This document shows positions 50,400-59,400 of a stretch of 64,000 bases of DNA, piece after piece. Position 1 is the first letter of the stretch. Every line of letters starts with the position of its first letter. The stretch spans positions 2,666,001-2,730,000 of the forward strand of contig NC_004369.1 in NCBI RefSeq assembly GCF_000011305.1, written 5' to 3'. A program made the translations under genes and the position numbers. The stretch comes from Corynebacterium efficiens YS-314. Its GTDB lineage: Bacteria > Actinomycetota > Actinomycetes > Mycobacteriales > Mycobacteriaceae. Below the pieces are notes generated by a model. It saw only the letters and a program-made list of their open reading frames with translations. It ran no database searches and had not been told where the DNA came from.

Positions 50400-51959
50400 T
50401 TACTCCCCGGCCTGGCGGTAACCGCGGCGCAGGTCCTCCACCACGCGGGGGTGATCCAGGGTGGAGGGCTCTAATTCCCGGGGTTGGTTGTCGGCGCCGA
50501 ACACACCCGCCGCCGCCAGGACCTCATCGGTGAGGAACCGCAGCGATGGGGTATCCCCACGCAGGCCCAGCTCCGTCCCCTCCGGCCCGCACAGCTGGAA
50601 ACCCCAGTCGCCGAAGGTGGGCACATGCACGTGGTATGGGATCACCGCCCCGCACCCGGCGGCGGACATGGTCGAAGCGATCCGCCAGAACACATCCGGG
50701 GTGGTGTACGCGCTGGAGGACTGCACCACCATGCGCCCACCATCGTTGAGTCGTGCCAGGGCAAGGGTGTAGAACTCCTGGGAGTACAGCCGGGCCATGG
50801 TGTCGTTGTTGGGATCGGGGAGGTCGACGAAGATCGCGTCGTAACGTTGTCCCCCATCGCCACCGGCGCGCAGCCAGGTGAAGGCATCGTCGGTGATGAC
50901 CGTGACCCGTGGGTCCTGCATGGCGCCACCGTTGTCGGGGAGCAGGATGGTGTTGGCCACCTCGATGACCTCGGGGTCGAGCTCCACCTGGGTGATCCGC
51001 ATGTCGGGGAAGCGCAGCAGTTCCCGGGCCGCGAGGCCGTCGCCACCACCGATGATCAGGGCCGTGCGTGCGGAGTCCGACAGGCCGGGGTACACCAGGG
51101 ATTCGGTGTAGCGGTGTTCATCGCGGGTGGAGTACTGCAGCCCACCGTTGAGGTAGAGGCGTCGATCGGCCCCACGCTGGGTGACCACGATGTCCTGGTA
51201 GTCGGACTGGTGGGCGTAGATCACCGGGTCGCGGTAGAGCTGTTGGCGGGCGGTGGCGACGATGCCGTCGGAACGCACCAGCACCGTGCCCAGCACCGCG
51301 ATCGCCACCAACAGTGCCACCACCGCCCTGATGAACTGGGCGCGGGGCAGCAGGTGTCGCAGCAGCACACAGCCCACGAACAGGGCGGCGAGCAGGTTGA
51401 TCATGCCGGCCGCCGCCGCGCCCCGCATCATGCCCAGCCATGGCAGCAGGATGAACGGCCAGGCCAGCCCGCCGAGCAGGGCGCCGAGGTAGTCGGCGGC
51501 GTTGAGGGTGGCCACCAGGGAGCCGGTGGTGCGGGCGTCGGCAAGCCGGCCGCGTTGGATCATGGTCATCAGCAGCGGGAGTTCCGCACCGACCAGGATG
51601 CCGATCAACGCCGTGGCCAGCACCAGCATCCACAGGTTCTGGCCGACCACCGCGAAGGTCATGTACAACACCAGGGCGGACAGGCCACCGATCAGACCCA
51701 GGAGGGTCTCCACCGCCAGGAAGGTCTGCGCCGGCCACCGCAGAAAGGGTTTGACCAGGATCGCGCCCACGCCCAGGGCAGCCACGTACCCCGCCACGAT
51801 CAGCGAGGTCTCCACGATGCCGCCACCGTTGAGGCTTGCCGACAGCGACACCAGCGCCAGCTCATACACCAGTCCGGAGGCGGCACAGATCGCGACGGAG
51901 ACCAGCAGCAGCCAGCGCCAGACCCGGCTGAGTTCAGCGGGTTGTTCTAGACCAGACAT
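50400..51959 (-). CDS. Membrane spermidine-synthase-like protein
   Basis: 519 residues. The first half has about seven membrane spans, the second a spermidine synthase fold: TALIIGGGDGLAARELLRFP (SAM/dcSAM loop), YDAIFVDLPDPNND and YLNGGLQYSTRDEHRY. Whether it makes spermidine or another aminopropyl product is open. It is last of the five-gene minus-strand cluster and overlaps the DUF350 gene by 13 bases. The same order is found at Rv2597-Rv2601 of M. tuberculosis. Confidence 0.88.
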   Translation of the reverse strand: MSGLEQPAELSRVWRWLLLVSVAICAASGLVYELALVSLSASLNGGGIVETSLIVAGYVAALGVGAILVKPFLRWPAQTFLAVETLLGLIGGLSALVLYMTFAVVGQNLWMLVLATALIGILVGAELPLLMTMIQRGRLADARTTGSLVATLNAADYLGALLGGLAWPFILLPWLGMMRGAAAAGMINLLAALFVGCVLLRHLLPRAQFIRAVVALLVAIAVLGTVLVRSDGIVATARQQLYRDPVIYAHQSDYQDIVVTQRGADRRLYLNGGLQYSTRDEHRYTESLVYPGLSDSARTALIIGGGDGLAARELLRFPDMRITQVELDPEVIEVANTILLPDNGGAMQDPRVTVITDDAFTWLRAGGDGGQRYDAIFVDLPDPNNDTMARLYSQEFYTLALARLNDGGRMVVQSSSAYTTPDVFWRIASTMSAAGCGAVIPYHVHVPTFGDWGFQLCGPEGTELGLRGDTPSLRFLTDEVLAAAGVFGADNQPRELEPSTLDHPRVVEDLRRGYRQAGE

Positions 51960-52381
51960 GCAGCGTTGACGGCTCCCACCACCACAAGGAGAACAGAGGC
52001 CACGACCGCGCCGGAACGCAGCTTCGGGTCCTCCACCAGGTCCCGGAACCTGCCCGGGGTGAACACCTCCAGCAGTGCCATGACGATCACCTGGATCACC
52101 AGGCCGAGCACGCCGAACACCGCGGTCTCGATCAGTCCCTGCGTCAGGTTGTCCGAGGAGGTCAGCACCGCGGTGACCACGATGATGCCGATGGACACCT
52201 GCTGCGCCACGGTGATCACGGCGGCATTGGGCAGGTGGTGCACGAAGACGAGCTCGTGGAGCTTGCCCGGGGTGATCAGGTCGAGGATGACGAAGCCGAC
52301 CACCAGGATGACGGCGGCGAGAACAAAGTAGGCCAGGGTGCCTGCGACACCATTGATCAGGTACTCACTCATGGTTTCCAT
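51947..52381 (-). CDS. DUF350 membrane protein
   Basis: 144 residues, four membrane spans with VIVMALLEVFTPGRFRDLV, the pattern of DUF350 (YjfL/UPF0719-like). Second-to-last gene of the cluster; role unknown. Confidence 0.85.
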   Translation of the reverse strand: METMSEYLINGVAGTLAYFVLAAVILVVGFVILDLITPGKLHELVFVHHLPNAAVITVAQQVSIGIIVVTAVLTSSDNLTQGLIETAVFGVLGLVIQVIVMALLEVFTPGRFRDLVEDPKLRSGAVVASVLLVVVGAVNAACLV

Positions 52382-52389
52382 TCCTGTTG

Positions 52390-52791
52390 TTATTTCACGC
52401 CGCCGCCGGATCCGGATGATCCGCCGCTGGAATTACTGGGGGCTGAGGGGACGAAGCCGGGGCCGAGCCAGATGAAGGCACCGCTGTTGACGCGGTCGAG
52501 GCCTTCCACGGTGATCCGGCAGTCGGGGGTGCCCTCGCCTGAGATGATCACCAGTTTCTTCGGGTACCGCAGGTAGGTGTCGCCGGTGGCAGGGTCGGTG
52601 GCGCGTTCGCTGGGGCGTTCCATCGCCGCGATGCGGTCGGCCACGCCGGTCTCCCCGGCGCAGCTGCCGTTCGACCAGGTCTGTGCGATGCGGTTTTCCA
52701 CCGGCGGTTTGCTCACCAGTGCCATGATCAGGCACAGCACCGCGAGGAACAGGAAGATGATGCCCAGTGTCCTGGCTGTTTTGGCACTCAT
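52390..52791 (-). CDS. DUF4247 membrane protein
   Basis: 133 residues: N-terminal helix (LGIIFLFLAVLCLIMALVS), two cysteines in GSCAGETGVADRI and TPDCRITVEG, and a Gly/Ser tail. ATG at 52791 overlaps the DUF2617 stop (ATGA). Matches actinobacterial DUF4247. Confidence 0.8.
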   Translation of the reverse strand: MSAKTARTLGIIFLFLAVLCLIMALVSKPPVENRIAQTWSNGSCAGETGVADRIAAMERPSERATDPATGDTYLRYPKKLVIISGEGTPDCRITVEGLDRVNSGAFIWLGPGFVPSAPSNSSGGSSGSGGGVK

Positions 52792-53273
52792 GGGTGGTAC
52801 TGGCTCCTTGTGCTGACGATGGTGTTCTCCCCCGGGTACAGGTGATGTGTCCACCAGTGCCATACCCCGTCCACGCATGCTCCGCGCAGCGCGGTCAGAT
52901 GATACTCCCCCTCCCCGGGGAAGCTGGCGATCAAGCCGCCGCCGTCCGCAATGTCGGCGGCCTCGGCGGCGAATTCACCCGGGCTCAGCGTCCGAGTGCG
53001 GGTCTCCAGGCGGTACCCCTGCTTATCGACGGCCCCCGGCAGCGGCCACTCACCCCCCTCACGGGCGTGACACGAGATCTCCTCCCGGAAGCGCCCGGAG
53101 GGCGCTTCCACGGTGACCACATGCGAACCCCCGATCACCACCAGGTGCAGTGAGGAGTGGGTGGTCGGGTCGTCGATAAGCATCTCGGCGAGGATCTCCG
53201 GCATGGGGGCGTTCCAGCGCACACCGAGGTCACCGGCGCGGATATCGGCGGGGGCGCAGGCCAGGCGCAACAT
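52788..53273 (-). CDS. DUF2617 protein
   Basis: 161 residues, soluble, with WHWWTHHLYPGENTIVSTRS at the end, matching DUF2617. It overlaps the DUF4247 start and touches the end of the DUF4178 gene. Function unknown. Confidence 0.8.
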   Translation of the reverse strand: MLRLACAPADIRAGDLGVRWNAPMPEILAEMLIDDPTTHSSLHLVVIGGSHVVTVEAPSGRFREEISCHAREGGEWPLPGAVDKQGYRLETRTRTLSPGEFAAEAADIADGGGLIASFPGEGEYHLTALRGACVDGVWHWWTHHLYPGENTIVSTRSQYHP

Positions 53274-53878
53274 CAGTTTCTCGGCGCCGGGTAGACGGTC
53301 AGTTCACCGGGCAGCACCGTCCAACCCAGGGATGCCTCGAGGGGTCCATCCTCACCGAAACGCTCGAACCCCAGCAGGCGCTTACCGCCGGCCTCGGCCA
53401 TGTCCCAGTACTCGAAACGGCCACTCTCGGGCAACCCGGTGGTGCCCTCGGAGTAGAACTGCCCCACCCCACTTTCCACCTTGCGGTAACGCACACCCTC
53501 GACGGTGAGCTCATTCGCCGGCTGCACATCCAGGTCCGGACGCGAGATCCACCAACTGAGGTTGAGCTGCCCCTCGTCATAGTCCACGCTCAGATACTCG
53601 CCTCCCTTGCCGCCCTCGAGGAGGTACTCGTACCAGGTGTAGGCACCCTGACGCATGGTGACACCACCACGGCACACATAATCCACGCCACCGTATCCCA
53701 CGATCGCGCCGGGACCGAGGACATCGGGGCCGAAATCAGCCGAAGCGTCACTGAACTTGAGGGGATCCTCCCGTGGACGTGGGGGCTGCTCGGCATTCTT
53801 CTTTTTCGCGGAGAGGACGAAGAAGACGACGGCGATGACAGCGAGGATGATCGCCAGGATGAGCCAGGTGGTGTTCAT
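53273..53878 (-). CDS. DUF4178 membrane-anchored protein
   Basis: 201 residues: single N-terminal helix (WLILAIILAVIAVVFFVLS) and a DUF4178-type domain (VGYGGVDYVCRGGVTMRQGA, TWYEYLLEGGKGGEYLSVDY). First gene of the five-gene cluster. ATG at 53878. Confidence 0.83.
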   Translation of the reverse strand: MNTTWLILAIILAVIAVVFFVLSAKKKNAEQPPRPREDPLKFSDASADFGPDVLGPGAIVGYGGVDYVCRGGVTMRQGAYTWYEYLLEGGKGGEYLSVDYDEGQLNLSWWISRPDLDVQPANELTVEGVRYRKVESGVGQFYSEGTTGLPESGRFEYWDMAEAGGKRLLGFERFGEDGPLEASLGWTVLPGELTVYPAPRN

Positions 53879-53981
53879 GGGTGGTCTGCTCCCAGGGGGT
53901 AGGAAGGGATAATGAGCAAAGGTTACACGTTTCATCCCCGGAGTATCAGGGGGCTTCCACCCGGAAGGAGCCCGCAGATCC

Positions 53982-54033
53982 TCAACCCCGAGATCCTGTC
54001 TCCAGAGAGCACCAGTGATCTCAGGGTTAAACA
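53982..54033. repeat. Palindromic element copy 4, left part (split by IS)
   Basis: Reverse orientation to copies 1-3. Begins TCAACCCCGAGATCCTG, includes CACCAGTGATCTCAGGGTTA and ends in the 10-base target site GGGTTAAACA. The right part continues at 55485. Confidence 0.85.
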
Positions 54034-55484
54034 CAATACCGTTAAGTTAGTGGTGGGATGACGGTGACCACTGGGCCGAGTGGCCGACCACAATGATGGG
54101 ATCGTTTCACCGGCCATTTCGACATCTTTCGTTTAATCACCCGCGGATTCTTCCGCCTTCGTCGCGGTGGGTTGAGGTACCTGGCCAGCCAAGACACTGC
54201 CCGATCCCATAAACTTCGGGCGGTGTGCGGGTCGTCAGGGGGGAAAAGAGCCCTGGATCACCGAACGACGGGTAAGCTTCAAGGCCTTAACAAATGACAC
54301 CCGCACCGGAGGGTGCTCACTGGCAGTGGCCGCATCAGCCATCAGTGTCCTGATCGCGTAGTGGCAGCACAGATGCCCCCAGATCTCCTGACGCACCAAC
54401 TCCGGGGACTTTGACCGCAACACCCTTTCTCGTCCACGCTGATGGGTTTTCAACTCATCGAAAGTGTTCTCGATCTCCCACCGGGCGTGATACGCCGCGA
54501 TCAGATCCTCCACCGACACCTCATCAGGATCCAACAAGGTGGTCAACAACCGATGCTGCTGGTCGACAATGCCAGCCTCATCGTCACCGGTATCGATGTG
54601 GTAGTCCACCACCCGCACCATCCTTGGGGCAACCTGCCGCCACCCCGGCCCACTGCTCGGGGTAATCGTGGCCAACCATGTTCCATCCTCCAGGGTTCGC
54701 ACATGGTGTGGTTTCACATTGTTCCGGATCCGCCACACCAGATCCGCACCACGGTCCTGGGCGGTAGCCCACCGGTGGAAACTATAAAACCCCCGATCAG
54801 CGACCAGTACTGAGCCTGGATCCAGCCGGTCGATCAGTTCATCAGCCAGGGTCGTTTCCCCGGTGCCCAGCCCGCCGATGACCGCGTCCAGGATCGCATG
54901 TGATCCACATTCCGCGATCGCCACGACACGGGCCTGCGGGTACCCGGCCTGACCACGTCCGGTGCCGGGACGCCCGAAATGCTCGACATTGGCTGGCGTA
55001 TCCGGGACATCCAAGGTGGTGCCATCAACAGCCAACAGGCGTTTGCCCGCCAGCCAGGCCCCCTCCCACCCCGGCCGGGCCAATGGTTGGGCAACACGGG
55101 CAAACAACGCTGCCATCGGTTCATGTCCCAGCCTGACCCTGGCCTGGAAAATCGCGGAGCGTGACGGAGCAGGTACTGCCTGTTCCTCCCACCTGCAGGC
55201 CCAGGACAGTCCATCGGTGAGATCGGCGTAGATATCCTCATAGGATCCATCGGAGTTCAAAGCCATTGTGATGGTGTAATACACCATTACCCGGGAGGGC
55301 AGGATGCGGGATCGTTGCTGGGTACGACCGGCCTGCGCGACGACCTCGTCCACGACATCGGCCGGAAACACCCGGGTGAGCAGGCCCACCGAGATTAAAT
55401 CCGATAACCGACGATCAGTATCAGGTTGTGTCCGTCCATGTCGAGGCATAGCACAACACTACACCCACTAACTTAACGGCATTG
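54034..55484 (-). mobile_element. Complete IS4-family insertion sequence, 1451 bp
   Basis: Terminal inverted repeats read CAATACCGTTAAGTTAGTGG on the left and CAATGCCGTTAAGTTAGTGG on the right (19 of 20 match). It is flanked by the 10-base direct repeat GGGTTAAACA (54024-54033 and 55485-55494). One transposase gene with intact DDE/YREK motif. It interrupts palindromic element copy 4. The perfect target duplication suggests a recent move. Confidence 0.95.
54235..55449 (-). CDS. IS4-family transposase
   Basis: 404 residues. N-terminal IS4-type domain (DLISVGLLTRVFPADVVDEV), first catalytic Asp in LLAVDGTTLDVPD, second in VLVADRGFYSFHR, and the C1 signature YHARWEIENTFDELK, which fits Y-(2)-R-(3)-E-(6)-K exactly. 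No frameshift seen, so it is likely active. Confidence 0.95.
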   Translation of the reverse strand: MPRHGRTQPDTDRRLSDLISVGLLTRVFPADVVDEVVAQAGRTQQRSRILPSRVMVYYTITMALNSDGSYEDIYADLTDGLSWACRWEEQAVPAPSRSAIFQARVRLGHEPMAALFARVAQPLARPGWEGAWLAGKRLLAVDGTTLDVPDTPANVEHFGRPGTGRGQAGYPQARVVAIAECGSHAILDAVIGGLGTGETTLADELIDRLDPGSVLVADRGFYSFHRWATAQDRGADLVWRIRNNVKPHHVRTLEDGTWLATITPSSGPGWRQVAPRMVRVVDYHIDTGDDEAGIVDQQHRLLTTLLDPDEVSVEDLIAAYHARWEIENTFDELKTHQRGRERVLRSKSPELVRQEIWGHLCCHYAIRTLMADAATASEHPPVRVSFVKALKLTRRSVIQGSFPP

Positions 55485-55527
55485 GGGTTAAACACAGTGG
55501 TTTCTGGGAACAGGATCTCGGGGTTAA
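55485..55527. repeat. Palindromic element copy 4, right part (split by IS)
   Basis: Begins with the duplicated GGGTTAAACA, continues ACACAGTGGTTTCTGGGAAC and ends CAGGATCTCGGGGTTAAG. Joined to 53982-54033 without the duplicate it is 85 bases, the size of the other copies. Confidence 0.88.
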
Positions 55528-55606
55528 GGCGTTGGGGAATGTGGCCACCGGTACACCCAGGCAATTACTCTGAACAACACCCATCAACTCACCGAGGAGC
55601 AACACC

Positions 55607-55900
55607 ATGAAGGAAGTCAACGTCACCGAGGTTCCGGCGGACGCACAGCTGATCGATGTCCGGGAAACCGATGAATTCGCCGAGGTCCGTGCGGAGAATG
55701 CCATCAACATCCCGATGAGCGAGTTCACCTCCCGGGTGGGTGAGCTCGATCTGAATCGGGACATCTATCTCATCTGCAAGCTGGGGGGTCGTTCCGCGCA
55801 GGTCGGTGAATATCTGGAGCAGCGTGGCATCGAGGCCATCAATGTCGCCGGTGGTACCGAGGGGTGGGTCGCTGCCGGTCTGCCGCACAGCACCAACTAG
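55607..55900 (+). CDS. Rhodanese-domain protein
   Basis: 97 residues, a single rhodanese domain: QLIDVRETDEFAEVRAENAI, and the catalytic CKLGGRSAQ loop with Cys and the six-residue active loop. It likely carries persulfide sulfur. ATG at 55607 has GAGGAG ten bases upstream. It stands alone; a short duplication (CACCAACTAG twice) covers its stop. Confidence 0.9.
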   Translation: MKEVNVTEVPADAQLIDVRETDEFAEVRAENAINIPMSEFTSRVGELDLNRDIYLICKLGGRSAQVGEYLEQRGIEAINVAGGTEGWVAAGLPHSTN

Positions 55901-55927
55901 CACCAACTAGCATCCACCGGACCCCCA

Positions 55928-55955
55928 CCGCAGTACACAGCACAGTGTGCTGCGG
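55928..55955 (+). terminator. Terminator after the rhodanese gene
   Basis: CCGCAGTACAC-N6-GTGTGCTGCGG, an 11-bp stem with one G-T pair, followed by TTTGTCATG. Confidence 0.75.
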
Positions 55956-56037
55956 TTTGTCATGTCCTCATACCCCGCAAATGGTGGGTAGCACCCCATG
56001 ATTAGACCGATCCACGGTTTCCCATTATCGTGGTGTC

Positions 56038-56484
56038 ATGCCTTCCCACCCGGATATCCCCAAAGCGCTGCTTGAATCGCCCAGCTATCAGCTGGAGAGG
56101 CTACGTCGTCGCACCCGCGATGAGGTGGAATCCCAGCTGGCCCGTCACGACACCACCATGCGTGAATATTGGACACTGACCTGCCTGGTCAATGCCGATG
56201 CCGCGAGCCAGTCCGCCCTGTGCGACATGCTGGCGATCGATGCATCGGATATGGTCAGACTCGTCGATGCACTGGAGAAACACGGGTGGGCGAAGCGCGA
56301 ACGGGATCCCCGGGATCGTCGTCGACAGATTGTCACATCAACGAAGAAGGGGCGGGCCGCCCAGGCCGACCTGCACAAGGTCGTCAGCGAGGCGGAGGAC
56401 GTCTCACTCGATGAATCCACCTCCAAACAGCTGAAACATCTGCGCAAATTGGCAGCCGCAATCATCTCCACCGAAGAGGACTAA
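56038..56484 (+). CDS. MarR-family transcriptional regulator
   Basis: 148 residues: winged helix at about residues 50-105 (QSALCDMLAIDASDMVRLVD, KRERDPRDRRRQIV wing). It sits eight bases before the Pls-like synthetase start and so likely controls it. CCACG-N12-CGTGG at 56012-56033 lies just upstream and may be its site. Confidence 0.92.
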   Translation: MPSHPDIPKALLESPSYQLERLRRRTRDEVESQLARHDTTMREYWTLTCLVNADAASQSALCDMLAIDASDMVRLVDALEKHGWAKRERDPRDRRRQIVTSTKKGRAAQADLHKVVSEAEDVSLDESTSKQLKHLRKLAAAIISTEED

Positions 56485-56492
56485 ATAGCAAC

Positions 56493-59400
56493 GTGTCTCT
56501 AAGCAAGGTTCCGCCCCAGTATCTGAGAGCAGCAGAAGCACCACCCAAGCGCACACTCTGGGACATCCTGGTGGATATCTCCTCCACGTACCCTGAGGCA
56601 GCCGCCATCGATGATGGCCAGATCCTGACCTACGCGGAACTGATGCAGGAGGTCACCACGCTTGCCTCCGAGATGCACGCGCAGGGTGTCCGGCGCGGGG
56701 ACCGCGTGGGTATCCGTATGCCGTCCGGCACCCGGGATCTCTACATCGCGATTCTCGCGACCCTGGCCGCCGGTGCCGCCTATGTGCCTGTGGATGCCGA
56801 TGATCCCGAGGAACGCGCCGAGATGGTCTTCGGTGAGGCCCGCATCAACGCCCTGTTCGATGCCAGTGGTTTCCACATGATCAAGCCGACCCCGGGTGGT
56901 GATACCCGTCGTCCCCGTCTGGATGACACCGCCTGGATCATCTTCACCTCCGGGTCCACGGGTAAGCCGAAGGGTGTGGCGGTGTCCCACCGTTCGGCAG
57001 CGGCCTTCGTCGATGCGGAGGCCCAGATGTTCCTGGTCGATCATCCGCAGGGTCCGCTCGGCCCGGAGGACCGCGTGCTCGCCGGACTCTCGGTGGCCTT
57101 CGATGCCTCCTGTGAGGAGATGTGGCTGGCGTGGGGTCATGGTGCCTGCCTGGTGCCGGCTCCCCGTTCGCTGGTGCGTTCCGGCATGGATCTCGGCCCC
57201 TGGTTGATCCGTCGTGACATCACGGTGGTCTCCACGGTGCCCACCCTCGCCGGCCTGTGGCCCGCCGAGGCTTTGTCCCATGTGCGTCTGCTCATCGTCG
57301 GCGGTGAGGCCTGCTCCCAGGAGCTCGTCGAGCGCTTATCGACGGAGGATCGCGAGGTCTGGAACACCTACGGCCCCACCGAAGCCACCGTGGTGGCCTG
57401 TGGCACCCAGCTCTATCCCGGCCAACCCGTGGGTATCGGCCTGCCGCTGGCCGGCTGGGATCTCGTGGTGGTCGACGCCGAGGGCCAGCCCGTCGGCATC
57501 GGCGAGGTCGGTGAACTGGTCATCGGTGGTGTGGGTCTTGCTCGTTATCTCGATCCGGAGAAGGACCGCGAGAAATACGCCCCCCTGCCGAGCGTGGGCT
57601 GGAACCGTGCCTACCGCTCCGGCGATCATGTGCGCCTGGAGGAGGATGGTCTCTACTTCATCGGTCGCGTGGATGACCAGGTGAAGATCGGCGGCCGCCG
57701 CATCGAGCTCGGTGAGGTCGATGCGAATGTCGCGGCCCTGCCGAATGTGCGGTCCTCCGCGGTGGTGGTCCAGACCACCGGTGCCGATGAGAAGGTCCTG
57801 GTGGCCTATGTCTCCCTGGAGGATGAGGAGGCCGGCTTCAACCACAATGAGGCAGCCAAACGCCTCGCCGAGACCATGCCCGCCGCTCTGGTCCCCCGCA
57901 TCCATGTCATGGAGGAGCTGCCTGTCACCACCTCCGGCAAGGTGGACAAGAAATCCCTGCCGTGGCCACTGCCCGGCACCACCGTGGACGCCGAGGGCCT
58001 GAGCGAGACGGAGGCCTGGATCGCCCAGCTGTGGGTCGATGTGCTGGGCACCTCGGTGTCCGGCAATGACGCGGACTTCTTCTCCCTGGGTGGCACCTCC
58101 CTGGCCGCTGCGACACTCGTGGGCCGCCTGCGTGAGAAGGTCCCCACCGTGGCCGTGCGTGATCTCTACGATCATCCGCGCCTGGAGAAACTCGCGGAGC
58201 GTGTGGAAACCGTCGCCAGCGATTCCGGTGTTTCCCTGCAGAGTTCCACCACGCCGCCACGGCGTGAGGTGAAGCCGGTCTCCGCCGGCACCCGGATTGC
58301 CCAATCGCTCATCCAGATCCCGATCATGACGCTGCAGGCCGTGCAGTGGATCGCGTGGCTGGCACTGGGTAACAACATCATGGCCGGCCTGGGTGTCGAA
58401 TGGGCCCGCCCGGTCCCCTGGTGGCTGGTGATCACCCTGATCGTCATCTTCGCCACCCCGATCGGTCGCCTGCCCATCGGTGCCTGGGGTGCCCGCCTGA
58501 TCACCCGGGGCATTGAACCCGGTGACTACCCGCGCGGTGGTTCCGTACACCTGCGCATCTGGGCCGCGGAACGGCTCGCGGATGCCTCCGGTTCCCGCAA
58601 TATCTCCGGTGCAACCTGGGTAAACTACTTCGCCCGCTCCCTCGGTGTGAGCGTAGGCCGGGGCGTGGATCTGCATTCCCTGCCACCGGTGACCGGCATG
58701 CTCACCCTGGGTGACAATGTCTCCATCGAGCAGGAGGTGGACATGCGCGGTTATTGGATCGATGGTGACATCCTGCGACTGGGTGCCATTGTCATCGAGA
58801 AGAACGCCCGCATCGGCGCACGCTCCACCCTCCTGCCGGGCACGGTTGTCGGTGCCGGCGCACACCTGCTGCCCGGTTCCACCGTCACCGGCGACAAGAC
58901 CATCAAGCCAGGTTCACGCTGGGCCGGTTCCCCGGCGCAGAAGGTCGGCCGTGCCAAGCACCGCTTCCCCCAGGAACATCCACCGCGTCGTTCGCGCTGG
59001 GTGCCGGTATTCGGCATCACCTCCATGGTGTTGTCCCTGCTGCCGCTGGCCGCACTGGGCGTGGGTACCGCGGTGACCTTGTGGCTTTCGTCGATAAGCA
59101 CACTGCCCATCGTGGCGGCCGTGCTGCTGTTCGCAGCCGTCGGCGCGCTGGCGGCATTCGCGACGTACACCGTGTCCATCTGGGTGCTGGTGCGGCTGCT
59201 GAGCATCGGTGTCAAACCCGCCATCACCCCGGTGCGGTCCCGGCTGGGCTGGCAGGTGTGGGCCATTGAACGGCTCATGGATGATGCCCGCACCTTCCTC
59301 TTCCCGCTCTATGCCGCGCAGCTGACCCCGGCGTGGTTCCGCAGCCTGGGGGCGAAGATCGGCAGGGATGTGGAGATCTCCACCGCCGTGATGGTGCCCA

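Noticed and set aside
50484..51950. Long plus-strand open frame over the speE-like gene
   Set aside because: Antisense shadow, rich in His/Gln/Gly without any motif.
57336..58865. Long minus-strand open frame inside the Pls-like synthetase gene
   Set aside because: It mirrors the coding strand of a clear NRPS domain; high GC third positions keep antisense frames open.
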